A stretch of 64,000 nucleotides of DNA, taken from positions 231,338,539 through 231,402,538 of the forward strand of contig NC_066581.1 in NCBI RefSeq assembly GCF_024323335.1. Reading direction: 5' to 3'. Positions 11,249 through 22,942 of the stretch are shown here, piece after piece. The position numbers and the translations under genes are program-made. Source of the stretch: Lathyrus oleraceus. Taxonomy: Eukaryota > Streptophyta > Magnoliopsida > Fabales > Fabaceae. The notes under the pieces are model-generated. The model saw nothing but the letters and a program-made list of their open reading frames with translations, was not told the DNA's origin and did no database searches. The stretch's first letter is position 1; the number at the start of each line of letters is the position of its first letter.

Positions 11249-12568
11249 TGGTAAGTGCCAAAAGATGGTATTTGACCATATTAGAATTGGCACTTATTGG
11301 ATCAAATGACCATTTTCTACCATTGATATCCCCAAACATATAATAGGATTAAGTTTGAAACATATAAGTGTGATGCTTTGCGATTTCTTTGCTATTGTGC
11401 AGGAATTTCCACAAATTAACCAATAGTGGAACATAAATCAAGAAAGAAAAGATCATGCATGTCCGCCAGACGAGCACCTAGCGAGGCTCAGGAGAAAGCT
11501 TGCCCAGCAAGCCAATAGTGAGGCTTAGGTGTGGAGAAACATAAGCAAAAATCACCCTTCTCACCAAGCGAGCCTCAAGCGACCCATCTCGCTCAACGAA
11601 GCTACAACGAGAACTAGGCGAGACAATTTAAAGAATTTCTAGAATCAAAATGTTCCATTCTCGCCAAGTGAGGCTGTAGCGGTGGAGCTCACCAGTCGAG
11701 CCTTTTAGCTCGCCTAGCGATACAAGGAGATTTGAGATGATGAGTTGGTAGATACTTTAGAGCATGTGAGGCAACAACTCTCCAAGAAAGAGAAGCATGA
11801 CATAACCACTATATATAGTTTCAGAAAAATTTCATTTAGGGGACTCTTGGAGAATTTTAGAGAAATAAATCATTCGAGAGAAAGAGACAGAAAGAAGAGT
11901 ACAACTTTAAGAATAAGAGCTATATATGCATCAATCATCGGAAAATCACCATTGAATCTCATCCATATTCATTTCTTCTCATTTGTAATTAAAGCTACCA
12001 TGAGTAGCTAAATCTCTTTCTTGGCATTATATATGAACCAATTGTTTATTGATATTAATGTTATCCTTGTTTACTTGTTCAACTTATATATTCAAACTAA
12101 TTTTTAGAAATACTCTTCAAATCTCTATCTAAGACAATCATTTGTTAGATGCTAAACTATAGACATAAATTTAGGTTTAACATTCACCAGAGTATCAAAT
12201 CTTAATACTACCATATTGTTTAATAGGCTGAGAGATGATTGATTAAAAAATACGGTTGACCTCTCGTCAGGGTTTAGACATAAACACTTCCATTGAGAGA
12301 CACGTGATAATATTGATCAAATAACTAATCTCAGTATAACTGATCATAAAAATACACGTGTAACCGGTGGATGAACCACAATCCCAACAAGCTGTCTTAT
12401 CTTTGAAACGTTACTTATAAAATTATTGTTTTTAGATTACGTACTTCATGCAAACAAATAACTCAACAACTTTTCATTTAAACCATATCAATTATTGAAC
12501 GACATTAATATCACATCAATCCCTATAGATATTATAAACAAATACTTACTTTTGATGTTGAATACTGC
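11249..12568 (+). mobile_element. Second Athila-like LTR
   Basis: Starts TGGTAAGTGCCAAAAG right after the polypurine tract. It contains catgagtagctaaatctc (about 11999-12016), homologous to the atgagtagttaaaccccc block of the first Athila-like LTR. Its terminal part, atcaatccctatagatatta (about 12514-12533), is the decayed form of the usual caatccctgtggat block near the 3' end of Athila LTRs. It ends near aatactgca, where LINE sequence starts on the minus strand. Boundaries are approximate; the partner LTR is outside or lost. Confidence 0.5.
11460..11735. repeat. Cluster of gcgag/ctcgc inverted words in the LTR
   Basis: Many short inverted words: gcgaggct, gcgagcct, ctcgctcaacg, ctaggcgag and ctcgcctagcg. 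They can pair to make GC-rich hairpins in an otherwise AT-rich LTR. Copy spacing is irregular. Confidence 0.6.
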
Positions 12569-12569
12569 A

Positions 12570-14340
12570 ACCATCACATGCGCATCCACGTAATGAATAC
12601 TCATATATCCAACTCTATCCCAAAAGTCGGTCTTATGAAAACCAATGTATATTTCCATAACGATTAAAATGTTGGAAAGTGTTTTCTAATAAAATCCATC
12701 ATGTGTCTTTTAGCCTTATTATTATAGGCTCCCCGTATATTCTAGGAGAGCATAATGCCTTCTTTGAAACCTAACATAACTAGTCAAGTTGATGAAGGTG
12801 ACAAAATAAGTCTCAAACATGAGATAATTTAATGATTCGACTCCCATTCAATGGGAGTTTCATGAATAACTCCTCTTCTTTAGTAGCACCCTCATCTATA
12901 ACACATTGGTTATTTCCATCTTCCTGAATTGGTGTATGTTCAAAATGTAGAATACTATATCATGTGATGGTCTCCAAACCCAAATTTACTATAGGAATGA
13001 TGGATGTGTATTTAGAAGTATCATGCATACCCTTTTGTGGTTGGCTGAAATTAAAAGTTGGCAAAGTTTTGTGCGAAGGCCCACTTATAGCAAGTTGTGG
13101 TTCCAAAATGGCAGACTTGGCCTTGGCGTATGGGTCCCTTCTGCATACTGGATGATGCGTGTCTGGGGTAGGTCCACTCTTATCAAATTCCATATTTCTT
13201 AGAAACCACGTCAAGTTGATTGAGTCCAACAGTTTTACTATTAATGTTTATTCCTTTTCAAGAAACATCAATCCCCTTAGATTTAGAACTCCCCGGATCT
13301 CTAGACACATTATCAGATGAATATTTTCCTTGAACATAATTGTCTTTTTTTTTTGCATTTGTTCATATGCACCACCAACAACCATGAACTACATTTATTC
13401 CTCCAGATACATTTGCTACAATTTTGGCGCTATCTTCACCCACTTTTGGCTGCAGTTTCGTTAGCCATTGCTCATGGAAAACATTGTTTTTTGGAGGACC
13501 TCTTGGTTGCGCCACCGTATGACCAACAAGTTGTGCCAGATTATCTAGTGTGATGTTCATAATATCCACAACTAGAGAAAATAATGTGAAGACCTTCATA
13601 TTGTACGTTGTACCAATGTCAATTAACTTTTCCCTTTCAGACAACCGACAAGATCAGATCAATCTCTATGTAAATTATCACAAACCTACCCCTATCTACA
13701 TTCAAGTTGTTAATATTTATCTTAATAGGAGCACCCACAACATATGTAAAACAAAGAAAGACACTTTCATCATAATATAATAAGTTAAACTCTGGAAATC
13801 AAATCCAAACCAAGGTCTTCTCCACCTTTGAGAGAAGAGATATAAAGTCTGAAGTCCATTGAGCCATTGCCAAATAATGGTCAAATAACATCCACGAGCC
13901 TTCTAACAAAATTTTCTCCCTATCCATGAGTAGTTCACGCTTAACCATAAGATAAACATTATCAACATCCATGATCTTAAAATCTCTGGTAACTTTCCAC
14001 ATATTCGTCAACCTATCCTTCATCAAATGATAACCTACATTATTCCCAAGGAGTTTGAAGACTAGGGTCTCCTTCCAAGGATTGCATGATTCTTAAAAAG
14101 GCTTCTCATCCATCGTGACCTTTTGTAGCAATCAGTTTCCTCCTTGAATATAGACTTTCATAAGTCCGTTTTAAACTGGACCCACTATCTCCTCCACAGT
14201 AATGATATCTTGGCCAACAGTGAGAATATACCGGTATGACAGTCTAGGAGGCTGAGATACACCTCAATCTGGTGGCGGCGGCCTAGGAATGGCAAAAACA
14301 AAAGGCTTAATGCTAAACATTCTATACTATTCAAAAGTTG
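12570..14340 (-). pseudogene. LINE (non-LTR) remnant: ORF1 with DUF4283 domain, then start of endonuclease
   Basis: On the minus strand the best part (14076-13799) reads PWKETLVFKLLGNNVGYH, then DVDNVYLMVKRELLMDREKI and GSWMLFDHYLAMAQWTSDF. This is the DUF4283 RNA-binding-like domain typical of ORF1 in plant LINEs. Toward lower coordinates come a decayed zinc-knuckle region (YEGLHII.SSCGYYEH near 13550-13600) and a tail at about 13230-12960. At about 12760-12570 follow fragments reading GAYNNKAKRHMMDFIRKHFP, the beginning of the endonuclease of ORF2. Stops and frame changes are frequent. Endonuclease remainder, reverse transcriptase and poly(A) are missing: sequence changes to the Athila-like LTR at about 12569. 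Confidence 0.7.
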
Positions 14341-14571
14341 ATGTTATTAAATGGTAATGTTTGAATTTTAATGCATGTGTGATGCATTTAGATTTTGTAA
14401 TTCAAACATATTTTTTACTTGCCTCTGACGTGGTTTTGATATTGAGTTTGTAGTGTTGTAGTGCGTCCAGATTTCAAAATTCAAACAGTGCAAAAGAGAT
14501 ATTTTTGAATTTTCACCTAATGAGTAAGTAATGGTACGGAGTGTGATGAACAATTATCCATAATTTTTAAA
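14341..14571. other. Unassigned sequence between the LINE and MULE-1
   Basis: AT-rich, no gene or repeat recognised. Its last nine bases (14563-14571, atttttaaa) form the left target-site duplication of MULE-1. Confidence 0.4.
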
Positions 14572-15003
14572 GGTTTAAATGAACTTTAGTTCCTTTATTT
14601 TAATATTCTTAACTTTTTGCACCCCTTTAAAAGAAATCAACTTTTTTGTGTCCCCATTATTCCCATTCCTTATTTTTTGTCCCCCATCACAAGGCATGAT
14701 TTTAATAACGTGGCAAGTACTGTTTTGTGCTACATGTTATAATTTAATGTCATGTCACTATTTATTATTAATTTGAATATGATAAATATTTTTAATAATG
14801 TAAATACATTAAATTAATTAATATTTTCAATTTAATTATTATGTTGTATTAAAATAAAGGATATAAATTAGAGGTAACATCTGTTTGCGTTCTCTTTAGC
14901 TTCCGTTCATCTTCTTCAACCCAAAATGTAGGTTCAGTTGAAAAGCTTGGTTAACTTCCAAATTTGGGTTCACAACAATCTTTGGGCATCTTCATCTTCT
15001 CCA
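14572..15003 (+). repeat. Left terminal inverted repeat of MULE-1
   Basis: Aligns to the reverse complement of 30854-31312 along its length, for example tattttaatattcttaac near the outer end and gggttcacaacaatctttgg near the inner end. Outer terminus GGTTTAAAT against GACTTAAAT on the right. Substitutions and small indels show the element is old. Relative to the right TIR it lacks one copy of a duplicated segment of about 33 bp. Confidence 0.9.
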
Positions 15004-15170
15004 GTCGCAGTTAAATGTCGCAAAGCTCGAAGTCAACTTATATAAAGGTTGCACGGTACATTCATAAAGAGTAAAAATATGGATTGGAATCTCCATTGAT
15101 GACTTCCTAGACTGAATCAAACTCAGATTATCGTTTTTACAACAATGGGATGTTTAAGGTACGATATTGT
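15004..15170 (+). pseudogene. MULE-1 GRF-type zinc-finger gene, 5' part (exon 1)
   Basis: Plus-strand gene fragment reading inward from the left TIR. The frame decays quickly, but the end YRFYNNGMFK (about 15128-15157) resembles the RRFYGC part of GRF-type zinc fingers, and a candidate splice donor AG|GTACGATATT follows at 15158. The next exon is separated by Copia B, which landed at the intron 3' end. GRF proteins of unknown function (At4g04775-like) often occur in plant MULEs. The cysteines expected upstream cannot be read without frame changes, so the identification leans on the exon after B. Confidence 0.45.
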
Positions 15171-15254
15171 TTTCTTCTATTCATCTTCAACGATTCCATA
15201 TTCTTCAACGCTTTAATCCTCAACGCCGTGAATTTTTTCTCTGAATTCAGCTCC

Positions 15255-15485
15255 TGTTGGAAACCCCCCAAAACTTATGGAGAATTTCAATCAATATTGA
15301 TGAAGAAGATTGTTATCACCCACACAATAATAATAAAAGAAAAGAATAATGGAGAAAGAAAGAAAATAAATAACGATGAAGGAGAAGAAGAATTAAATTC
15401 TGCAGAGTTTCTCTCTGCCCATAAACTGTAGAAAACTTCTTATTCACTTTGCAACTGCAAAATACTATGAAAGCAATGTTATGAA
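15255..15485 (-). repeat. 3' LTR of Copia B, distal half
   Basis: Matches 28374 onward. It is interrupted after 15485 by element A, whose target duplication ATGAA is the last five bases here (15481-15485) and recurs at 22690-22694. Confidence 0.9.
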
Positions 15486-16359
15486 TGTTGGTGTAAGCCC
15501 TAGAGGCCAATACTTTTGGTACTTGTATTGAATTATTTATTAATAATAAAAGGCTTTTTCTTTATTATGTTTGTTTAATAAAGTCCCTAGAATAGCTAGT
15601 TCGTTTAATGTATCAAGTGTGACTTAATCATGAGATCACATTAAACATAAGGACATTATTCTTAAAGTATCCGTAGTCGAGCTTTATTGTGAAGTGGGAT
15701 AACATTAACGCATTAAGACTATTATGTATATAGACTGATGATCACATCTCATGGATCATGGATAAGGAGTTATCAAGTCTTAAACATAGGTATGAATATT
15801 AAGAGTAATGTTTATACTGGATTGACCCACTATGAGAATACTATATATAATGTTATGAAAAGTGTCATAAGTTATTCTCATGGTGATAATGGTGTATACC
15901 ACCCTTCGACCTGAAACCACTATGGACCCTAGATGTAGAGTCGAGTGTCTTATTGTTGATCAAACATTGTCCGTAACTAGATGACCATAAAGAAAGTTGA
16001 TGGGTGCTCCACGAAGCATGCTGAGGGACATGAGTGGCCTAGATGGAATTTACCCATCCTGCGTAATAGGATAAATTTCTATGGTCCCAATATTGAACTG
16101 GACAAGGATAACACGGTCTATTCCTTGTGTTCAATATAGACATAATGGCAAAATGGTAATTGTATAATAAGTATTATCATAAAAGGATTTGTCAGATCAC
16201 ATGGCATTTTCGTGTCTTGGGTAGCAGTGATGTGTAACTAGATACCGCTCATTGTTTATCATGTTAAATACGTGATTTAATATAATTGCCAATGCCGCGA
16301 AAACCTACAAGGTCACACACAAAAGGACGGATTCATGAGAGATAGAGTAACTAAGGAAT

Positions 16360-16500
16360 ACCGTAAGGTACGGTGCACTTAAGTGAATTGTAGAACATCG
16401 TAAGGTACGGTGTACTTAAGAAGAATACGAAATATGGTAAGGTACCACACGCTTAAGTGATTTTGGCATATTATAAGATATGGGCCACATACACTTAAGT
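16360..16500 (+). promoter_or_regulatory. Repeated gtaaggtacgg..cttaag words upstream of the LTR TATA box
   Basis: Four degenerate copies of gtaaggtac(c/g)g-N-cacttaag(tg) spaced about 40 bp apart lie between 30 and 180 bp before the TATA box of the 5' LTR. The same block is present in the 3' LTR (about 22165-22320). Tandem words just upstream of a TATA box are typical of LTR enhancers; that function is inference. Confidence 0.45.
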
Positions 16501-16582
16501 GGGATTTTTAGCTTGCAGCCCACACAAGTGGTTCTATAAATAGAACCCTTGTGCAAAAGCATTTGTGCAGTTGCAATTTCGT

Positions 16583-16587
16583 TTCTC

Positions 16588-16649
<62 letters not shown>

Positions 16650-16650
16650 A
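16583..16650. repeat. (CT)n(CA)n compound microsatellite
   Basis: CT run 16583-16619 (one interruption, cta) followed by a CA run to about 16649. The frames it creates on both strands (Cys-Val or His-Thr repeats) are not genes. The same microsatellite in the 3' LTR has different run lengths. Confidence 0.95.
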
Positions 16651-16878
16651 AAGCCTTCATTCGTAGCAGCTAGCACTGAGATTGAAGGAATCTGTTCGTG
16701 TGGACTGAGTAGAGATGTTGTCATCGTTCAATGTTCGTGATCGCTCCGTAGATTTGCATCAAAGTTTACAATCTCCACAAGAGGTAACGATTCTATCACT
16801 AATCATGTCCATTCGTAAGGATCACTAAAGGAGAAATTTTTTAAATTCCGCTGCGTTTTGGATCGCTCTTCTCCTTCA

Positions 16879-18521
16879 GTGGTATCAGAGCCACTTATGA
16901 AACCATGCATCTGATAGCTGTTTATTTTCTGTATTTTATGTATTAATACAATTAAAAGACAGAATGAATCAAAGAATAAACGAGTAATTAAATTTGGCAT
17001 CATGTGTGTACGATTTGGATGATTGATATTGACTATGCTTTGGAATACGACGTTAGTATGGTGAAGCAGTGATACATCGACCGTCCATCGGTTACGCAAT
17101 TGAGATCGATCAAGTTATATATATGATATAAGTAATCCTTATGCAAAATACGGTATATATGATATACTGTTTCTGTTTTGTTCATTCAAACACTTAATGG
17201 TTGTTTTCCTTTGAGCGATAAATGGTCAATTGCTTCTTGATCCTACATTAGTATGGTGAAGCAATGACGTGTTGATCAATCATACTGAATTAACAATCGA
17301 GGTGTGTTTGACGGTCTGAAATTGGTACATTAGGGTTAATGACGGCACAAGAGTTGTGCTGTCAAAGAGTTATGCGATTAGGGTTGTGACTGCGCAAGAG
17401 TTGTGCTTTAAAGTATCAAGTGTTGATGCGAAAAATGATGTTAATTTCAAATGAATTGTTCATTAAAATTTTGAGTCGGGGCGCTTCCCCTTGACCGGGC
17501 AGCGGAACCCCCGGCTAACTCTGCGTAGTGTGATCGGTCGCCGGAATTTAATTTGGTTTTAATTAATTAATAGAATTTAAATTAATAATAATAATGTGTT
17601 TATTATTTTTGTCTTGTGGTGATCGGTTATGGCCTTAATTTTCCTTTATTTTGTTTTGGGATTTTAAAATATGACCTGCGTGTCGTGCCTCTATTTTAAT
17701 CTCTTAATGTAACTTCTTTTCTCATCTCACTCCCTCGTATGTAAAACGAGTTTCTTTTATGTACTATAATGTTATGAAGAAAGAGAAGAATACAATACCA
17801 AAGGAGGACAACCTTGAAGATCTTGCTTGGAGAAGCTTATATCGTTATTAGGTTAGCTTAGGTTCTCTCATTTGCTTGGGAGAACAATTGCGCAAGGGAC
17901 TATAACTGTTTCATTATGTATGTTGATGCATGTGAATGTATGTTGATGCATGTGAGAGACGATTTATATGATAAATAAGCCGGTGAGATCAAAATAATTA
18001 CAAATTCCCTCAAATTAAATATTAAGTTTATGTTTTCCAAGTTTTAGCACTCATCAAGACTAGTATAGGATAATGTAGGTTTCGTCTACGCGGGATGCAT
18101 GTTTTATATTAGTAAGGTGCGATGGGATAATTGTAATATTCAATTGCTAAAACAATGGGTCAAACTTAACTAAACAAATTATAATAAGATTATATATGTT
18201 TAGAAGCAAGAGTTGGAAATGATCCATGTGATGGATTGGAATAAGGAGTTATTCACCCAACTAAAATATTCGAGAGTTGTATTAGATACAATTGAAAGGA
18301 GTTCCTGCCTAAATAACCTAGTTTTGTGTAATCCGCCTACGCGGACTTAAAACAAAGTGAAATGTGGATCTCGACCCACTAGAAAATCTTCCAACGGGAT
18401 TTTTCAAATCAAATGGTGAGGGTCATTTGTTTTGAGTAAAATAGTGGGAGCATATTTAATTAAAGGCCTAATTAAATATGTTATTGATACTTATATTTTC
18501 ATTATTTTCATGTAGATTACC
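16879..18521 (+). other. 5' leader of Copia A
   Basis: Non-coding leader between the primer-binding site and the gag start. It contains direct repeats (for example atgtatgttgatgcatgtga, 17919-17955) and the duplicated word tagtatggtgaagcaatgac/agtgat (about 17054 and 17250). No ORF of interest. Confidence 0.6.
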
Positions 18522-19361
18522 ATGACAACAAACACCTCTAACAACATTTTGCGATTAATCCTTGACAAGGAAAAACTGTCTAGGACAAATTTTTTGGATT
18601 GACACTGAAATTTGAGGATTGTCCTCAAACATGATAGAAAGCTATATGTCTTGGAGAAACTTATTCCTGAAGAGGAACCTCCTAGTTCTGCACCTAAGGT
18701 AGAAATAGATGCTTATAAGAAGCATGTCGATGATGCCAATGAAACTGCTTGCCTCATGCTAGCTACCATGAACTCAGAGTTGCAAAAGCAACATGAGAAT
18801 ATGGCAGCGTTCGATATGATCGAACACCTGAAGACGCTCTATCAAGAGCAAGCAAGGCATGAAAGGTTTGAAGTTTCAAAAGCCCTTTCTCAAGGCAAGT
18901 TAGCTGAGGGGGCCCCTGTAGGTCCCCATGTGCTCAAGATGATTGGGTATGTGGAGAACCTTGAGAGATTGGGTTTTCCCCTCAGAAAGGAACTTGCGAC
19001 TGATTTGATCTTGCAATCGTTGCCAGATAGATTCAGTCAATTTGTCCTTAATTTCAATATGAATGATATGGACAAATCTCTTCCTGAACTGCTAGCCATG
19101 TTAAGAACTGCTGATCAGAATCTGAAGTCAAAAGGGAAGTCCATTCTGATGATCGGAAATGGAAAGAGACAAAACAAAAGACCCACCAAGCAGGGTGATA
19201 AAGGGAAAGGCAAGGAAGTTGCCAAACTCAAACTCACTGTTGCTTCTTTGAAGCCTAGTGGAGGCATAGAAAAGGAAGGCACCTGCTCGCGTTGCGGTAA
19301 GACTGGACACTGGAAGAGAAACTGCCCAAAGTACCTGAAAGATAAGAAGAATGGAGTATAG
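18522..19361 (+). pseudogene. Copia A gag, two early stops
   Basis: The ATG at 18522 (MTTNTSNNIL) is the natural start, but TGA codons appear after 26 codons and again two codons later, both where family members carry tryptophan. The rest (18612-19361) is open: a UBN2-type gag with IEHLKTLYQEQARHERFEVS, then ILQSLPDRFSQFVLNFNMND, and a CCHC knuckle CSRCGKTGHWKRNC at the end. A later ATG at 18612 exists but would drop the conserved N-terminus. Inactive unless the stops are read through. Confidence 0.8.
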
Positions 19362-20880
19362 ACTTCAACTTCAGGTATTTTTGTTATTGAAATTAATTTA
19401 TCTACTTCTGCATCATGGGTATTAGATACTGGATGCGGTTCTCACATTTGTACCAATGTGCAGGGGCTAAAAAGGAGTAGAGATTTGGAAAAATGTGAAG
19501 TTGACCTACGAGTTAGAAATGGAGCAAAGGTTGATGCTTTTGCCGTAGGAACTTATGTATTGACTTTACCTAGTGGTTTAATAATTCAGTTAGAGAACTA
19601 TTATTATGTACCTTCAATTAACAGGAATATTATTTCCGTTTCTTTTTTGGACAAGTTTGGTTTTTCATTTATAATAAAGAACAATTGTTGCTCAATTTAT
19701 TTGAATGATATATTCTATGCTACTGCACAAATGAACAATGAAGTATATGTTCTTGATCTTGAAATGCCTATTTATAACATTAATACTAAGAGGATGAAAC
19801 CTAATGAGTTAGATCCAACTTACCTTTGGCATTGTCGATTAGGCCATATAAATGAGAAACACATTTCCAAACTCCATAAAGATGGGCTTTTGGACTCTTT
19901 TGATTATGAATCATATGAGACATGCAGATCTTGTTAATTAGAAAGATGACAAAGTCTCCATTCACAGGAAAAGGTGAAAGAGCTAATGATCTTTTGGCCC
20001 TCATACATACTGATGTATGTGGACCACTGACCATACCAACCAGAGGAGGTTTTCAGTATTTCATCACATTTACTGATGATTTCAGTAGATATGGTTATGT
20101 GTATTTAAGGAAACACAAATCAGAGTCCTTTGAAAATTCAAGGAATTCAAGAATGAAGTACAAAACCAACTAGGTAAGAATATTAAAACTCTTCGATCAG
20201 ATCGAGGTGGTGAGTATTTAAGCCTAGACTTTGATGACCATCTGAAAGAGTGTGGGATCCTATCCCAACTTACTCCTCCTGGAACACCTCAATGGAACGG
20301 TGTATCTGAGAGAATAAATCGAACCTTGTTAGACATGGTCCGATCCATGATGAGTCACGCCGATCTTCCAAACTCCTTTTGGGGACATGCATTATTGACA
20401 ACAGCTTATACATTTAACCGTGTTCCATCCAAAAAGGTTGAGAAGACACCATATGAGATATGGAGTGGTAAGAAACCACATATGTCTTACATGAAGATTT
20501 GGGGTTGCGAAGTTTATGTGAAACGACAAATTTCAACAAAGCTTGAGCCCAAATCTGACAAATGCTTATTTGTGGGGTATCCTAAAGAAACAAAAGGGTA
20601 TTACTTCTACAATCCTTATAAGGGCAAAGTGTTTGTTGCTCGAATTGGAGTTTTCCTAGAAAAGGATTTTATTTCCAAAGGAATCAGTGGGAGGAAAGTA
20701 GAGCTTGAAGAAATTCAAGAATCACAAAGCATTGATACACCTATGGAGGAATTAGAGTAGGAAACACAAGTAGTTGTGGAAGAGCAACCTGCTCAAGTAG
20801 AACAAGACCAATGTAGGTCAAGTAGGATACGTCACCTACCTGAGAGATATGGATATCTCATAACTGATTAAGGTCATGTA
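19362..20880 (+). pseudogene. Copia A protease and integrase
   Basis: After the gag stop the frame continues with the protease motif WVLDTGCGSHICTN (catalytic aspartate present, about 19417-19455). The pre-integrase motif LWHCRLGHINEKHISKLH and ETCRSC (near 19826-19935) ends in a stop. Integrase resumes: LIHTDVCGPLTIPTRGG with the first aspartate, then a frameshift near 20140. After it come SDRGGEYL and the PGTPQWNGVSERINRTLLDM block (first and second acidic partners). The C-terminal part ends at 20758 with TPMEELE and a stop. Multiple lesions. Confidence 0.8.
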
Positions 20881-21960
20881 TTACTCATGGATCAAGATGA
20901 GCATGTGACCTACCAAGAGGCCATAACTGGTCCCGAGTCTGAGAAGTGGCTAGAAGCCATGAAATCTGAAATGGATTCCATGTACACCAACCAAGTTTGG
21001 ACCTTAGTAAAGCCTCCTATAGGAGTTAACCCTATAGGATGCAAGTGTGTCTTCAAAAAGAAGACTGACATTGATGGTAAGGTACATACCTATAAGGCAA
21101 GACTAGTTGCAAAAGGATATAAACAAATTCATAGGGTTGACTATGATGAAACCTTTTCACCAGTTGCAATGCTTAAATCTGTTCGGATTTTACTTACTAT
21201 CGCTGCATATCATGATTATGAATTATGGCAGATGGATGTCAAAACTGCTTTCCTTAATGGGAATCTTCTTGAGGATGTTTACATGACACAACCTGAAGGA
21301 TTTGACATACTAGAAGAAGCCCAAAAGATATGTAAGTTACAAAGATTAATCTATGGATTGAAGCAAGCTTCCAGAAGCTGGAATCTTCGTTTTGATGAAA
21401 CAGTAAAACAATTTAGATTCATCAAGAACTAAGATGAGCCTTGTGTCTACAAGAAGGTTAGTGGGAGCATGATCGTTTTCCTGGTATTATATGTAGATGG
21501 CATATTACTCATTGGAAACGATGTCCCTACCCTACAACAAGTAAAGTCTTGGTTGGGGAAATACTTTTCTATGAAGGACCTGGGTCAAGCAACCTATATA
21601 TTAAGAATCAGGATCTATAGAGATAGATCATAAAAACTGCTTGGCCTAAGTCAGAGTACATACATAAACAAAGTGCTGAGACACTTTAATATGCATGATT
21701 CCAAGAAAGGATTCATACCTATGCAACATGACTTGTGTCTATCAAAAACACAATCCCCTTAAACTAAGGAAGAAAGGGATTGCAAGCTAGCTTCCAAATA
21801 GATAAGGATGACTTTAGATCACAATTTGGTTATGTGTTTTGCTTAAACGGTGACGCTGTGAGCTGGAAAAGTTCAAAGCAAGATACAGTTGTTGATTCTA
21901 CAACGGGGGCCGAGTATATTGCTGCCTCAGGTGCAGCAAAGGAAGTTGTTTGGATCAAAA
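20881..21960 (+). pseudogene. Copia A reverse transcriptase and truncated RNase H
   Basis: Reverse transcriptase 20887-21432: HKARLVAKG-like block (YKARLVAKGYKQIHRVDYDE), FSPVAMLKSVRILL, then QMDVKTAFLNG. A stop at 21430 precedes DEPCVYKK. The catalytic box reads LYVDGILLIGND, so the second aspartate is a glycine. About 90 residues that usually join RT to RNase H are missing near 21770. The RNase H fragment (DKDDFRSQFGYVFCLNGD, then SWKSSKQDTVVDSTTGAEYI) runs into LTR sequence after WIKK at about 21960. Confidence 0.82.
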
Positions 21961-22407
21961 AGGGTAATTGTACACATAAGTATTATCACAAAAGTATTTG
22001 TCAGATCACATGGCATTTTCGTGTCTTAGGTAGCAGTAATGTGTTGCTAGACACCGCTCACTATTTATTATATTAGATACGTGATTTAATATAATTGTCA
22101 ATGCCGCGAAAACTTACACGATCACACACAAAAGGACAGATTGATGAGAGATAGAGTAACTAAGGAACACCGTAAGGTACGGTGCACTTAAGTGAATTGT
22201 AGAACATCGTAAGGTACGGTGTACTTAAGAAGAATACGAAATATGGTAAGGTACCATGCACTTAAGTGATTTTGGCATATTATAAGATATGGGCCACATA
22301 CACTTAAGTGGGCTTTTTAGCTTGCAGCACACACAAGTGGTTCTATAAATAGAACCCTTATGCAGAAGCATTTGTGCAGTTGCAATTTCGTTTCTCTCTC
22401 TCTCTCT

Positions 22408-22460
<53 letters not shown>

Positions 22461-22689
22461 AAAGCCTTCATTCGTAGCAACTAGCACTGAGATTGAAGGA
22501 ATTCGTTCGTGTGGACTGAGTAGAGGCGTTGTCATCGTTCAACGTTCGTGATCGCTTCGTAGATCCGCATCAAAGGTTATAATCTCCACAAGAGGTAACG
22601 ATTCTATCATTGATCATGCCCATTTGTAAGGATCACTAAAGGAGAATTTTTTTAAATTCCGCTGCATTTTGGATCGCTCTTCTCCTTCA
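21961..22689 (+). repeat. Truncated 3' LTR of Copia A
   Basis: Aligns with 16150-16878 of the 5' LTR and ends CTCCTTCA. It starts in the middle (ggtaattgta), so the U3 start and the polypurine tract are gone. The short similarity aaaa(t/g)ggtaattgta at the break fits a microhomology deletion. TATA box at about 22345; CT/CA run at 22392-22460. Confidence 0.9.
22392..22460. repeat. (CT)n(CA)n microsatellite in the 3' LTR of A
   Basis: CT run 22392-22408 and CA run to about 22455. Compared with the 5' LTR the CT part is shorter and the CA part longer. Confidence 0.95.
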
Positions 22690-22694
22690 ATGAA

Positions 22695-22936
22695 TGCTCT
22701 ATTCACTTCATTACAAGAATAAGGGTTACTCCCTCTATTTATAGATTTAGGTTAACTTGGACCTCAAGCCAAAGCCCAAAATAGCTAACACTACTAAAAT
22801 AGGCCTAAGTCGAAATCTTGTGCGATGGAACATGCTTCGACACTTCGACACTAACACAACTCAACACACTAGGTGGTTTGACACTTCCTTGTTCTGTTGA
22901 GCAACCTGCTTCGGCACAAGGAATTACAATTCAACA
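22695..22936 (-). repeat. 3' LTR of Copia B, proximal half
   Basis: Continuation of the interrupted LTR, ending ttcaaca at 22936. A purine-rich stretch on the minus strand (gaattaggtggtg) lies immediately inside and would be the polypurine tract. Confidence 0.88.
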
Positions 22937-22942
22937 CACCAC

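Larger units (their letters stand above)
15486..16878 (+). repeat. 5' LTR of Copia A
   Basis: 1393 bp, TGTTGGTGTAAG to CTCCTTCA. TATA box ctataaatag at 16534. Upstream of it, from about 16360 to 16500, are repeats of a taaggtacggtgcacttaag-like word that could be promoter elements. Downstream of the TATA box a CT/CA microsatellite lies in what would be the transcribed leader. The same LTR family occurs inverted as a solo LTR at 23196-24552. Confidence 0.93.
15486..22689 (+). mobile_element. Copia element A, inserted in the 3' LTR of B
   Basis: Plus-strand Ty1/copia element of 7.2 kb with a perfect 5-bp target duplication ATGAA (15481-15485 and 22690-22694). 5' LTR 15486-16878; primer-binding site tggtatcagagcc at 16880; leader to 18521; then gag, protease, integrase, reverse transcriptase and a fragment of RNase H. 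At about 21960 the coding sequence jumps into the middle of the LTR, so the 3' LTR lacks roughly its first 670 bp. Coding regions carry several stops and the YVDD motif is YVDG. Confidence 0.92.

Noticed and set aside
12964..13155. Plus-strand 63-codon frame
   Set aside because: Antisense shadow of the LINE ORF1 tail on the minus strand.
16549..16740. Frames of Leu/Ser, His/Thr or Cys/Val repeats on both strands
   Set aside because: They are the CT/CA microsatellite read in different frames, in both LTRs of Copia A.
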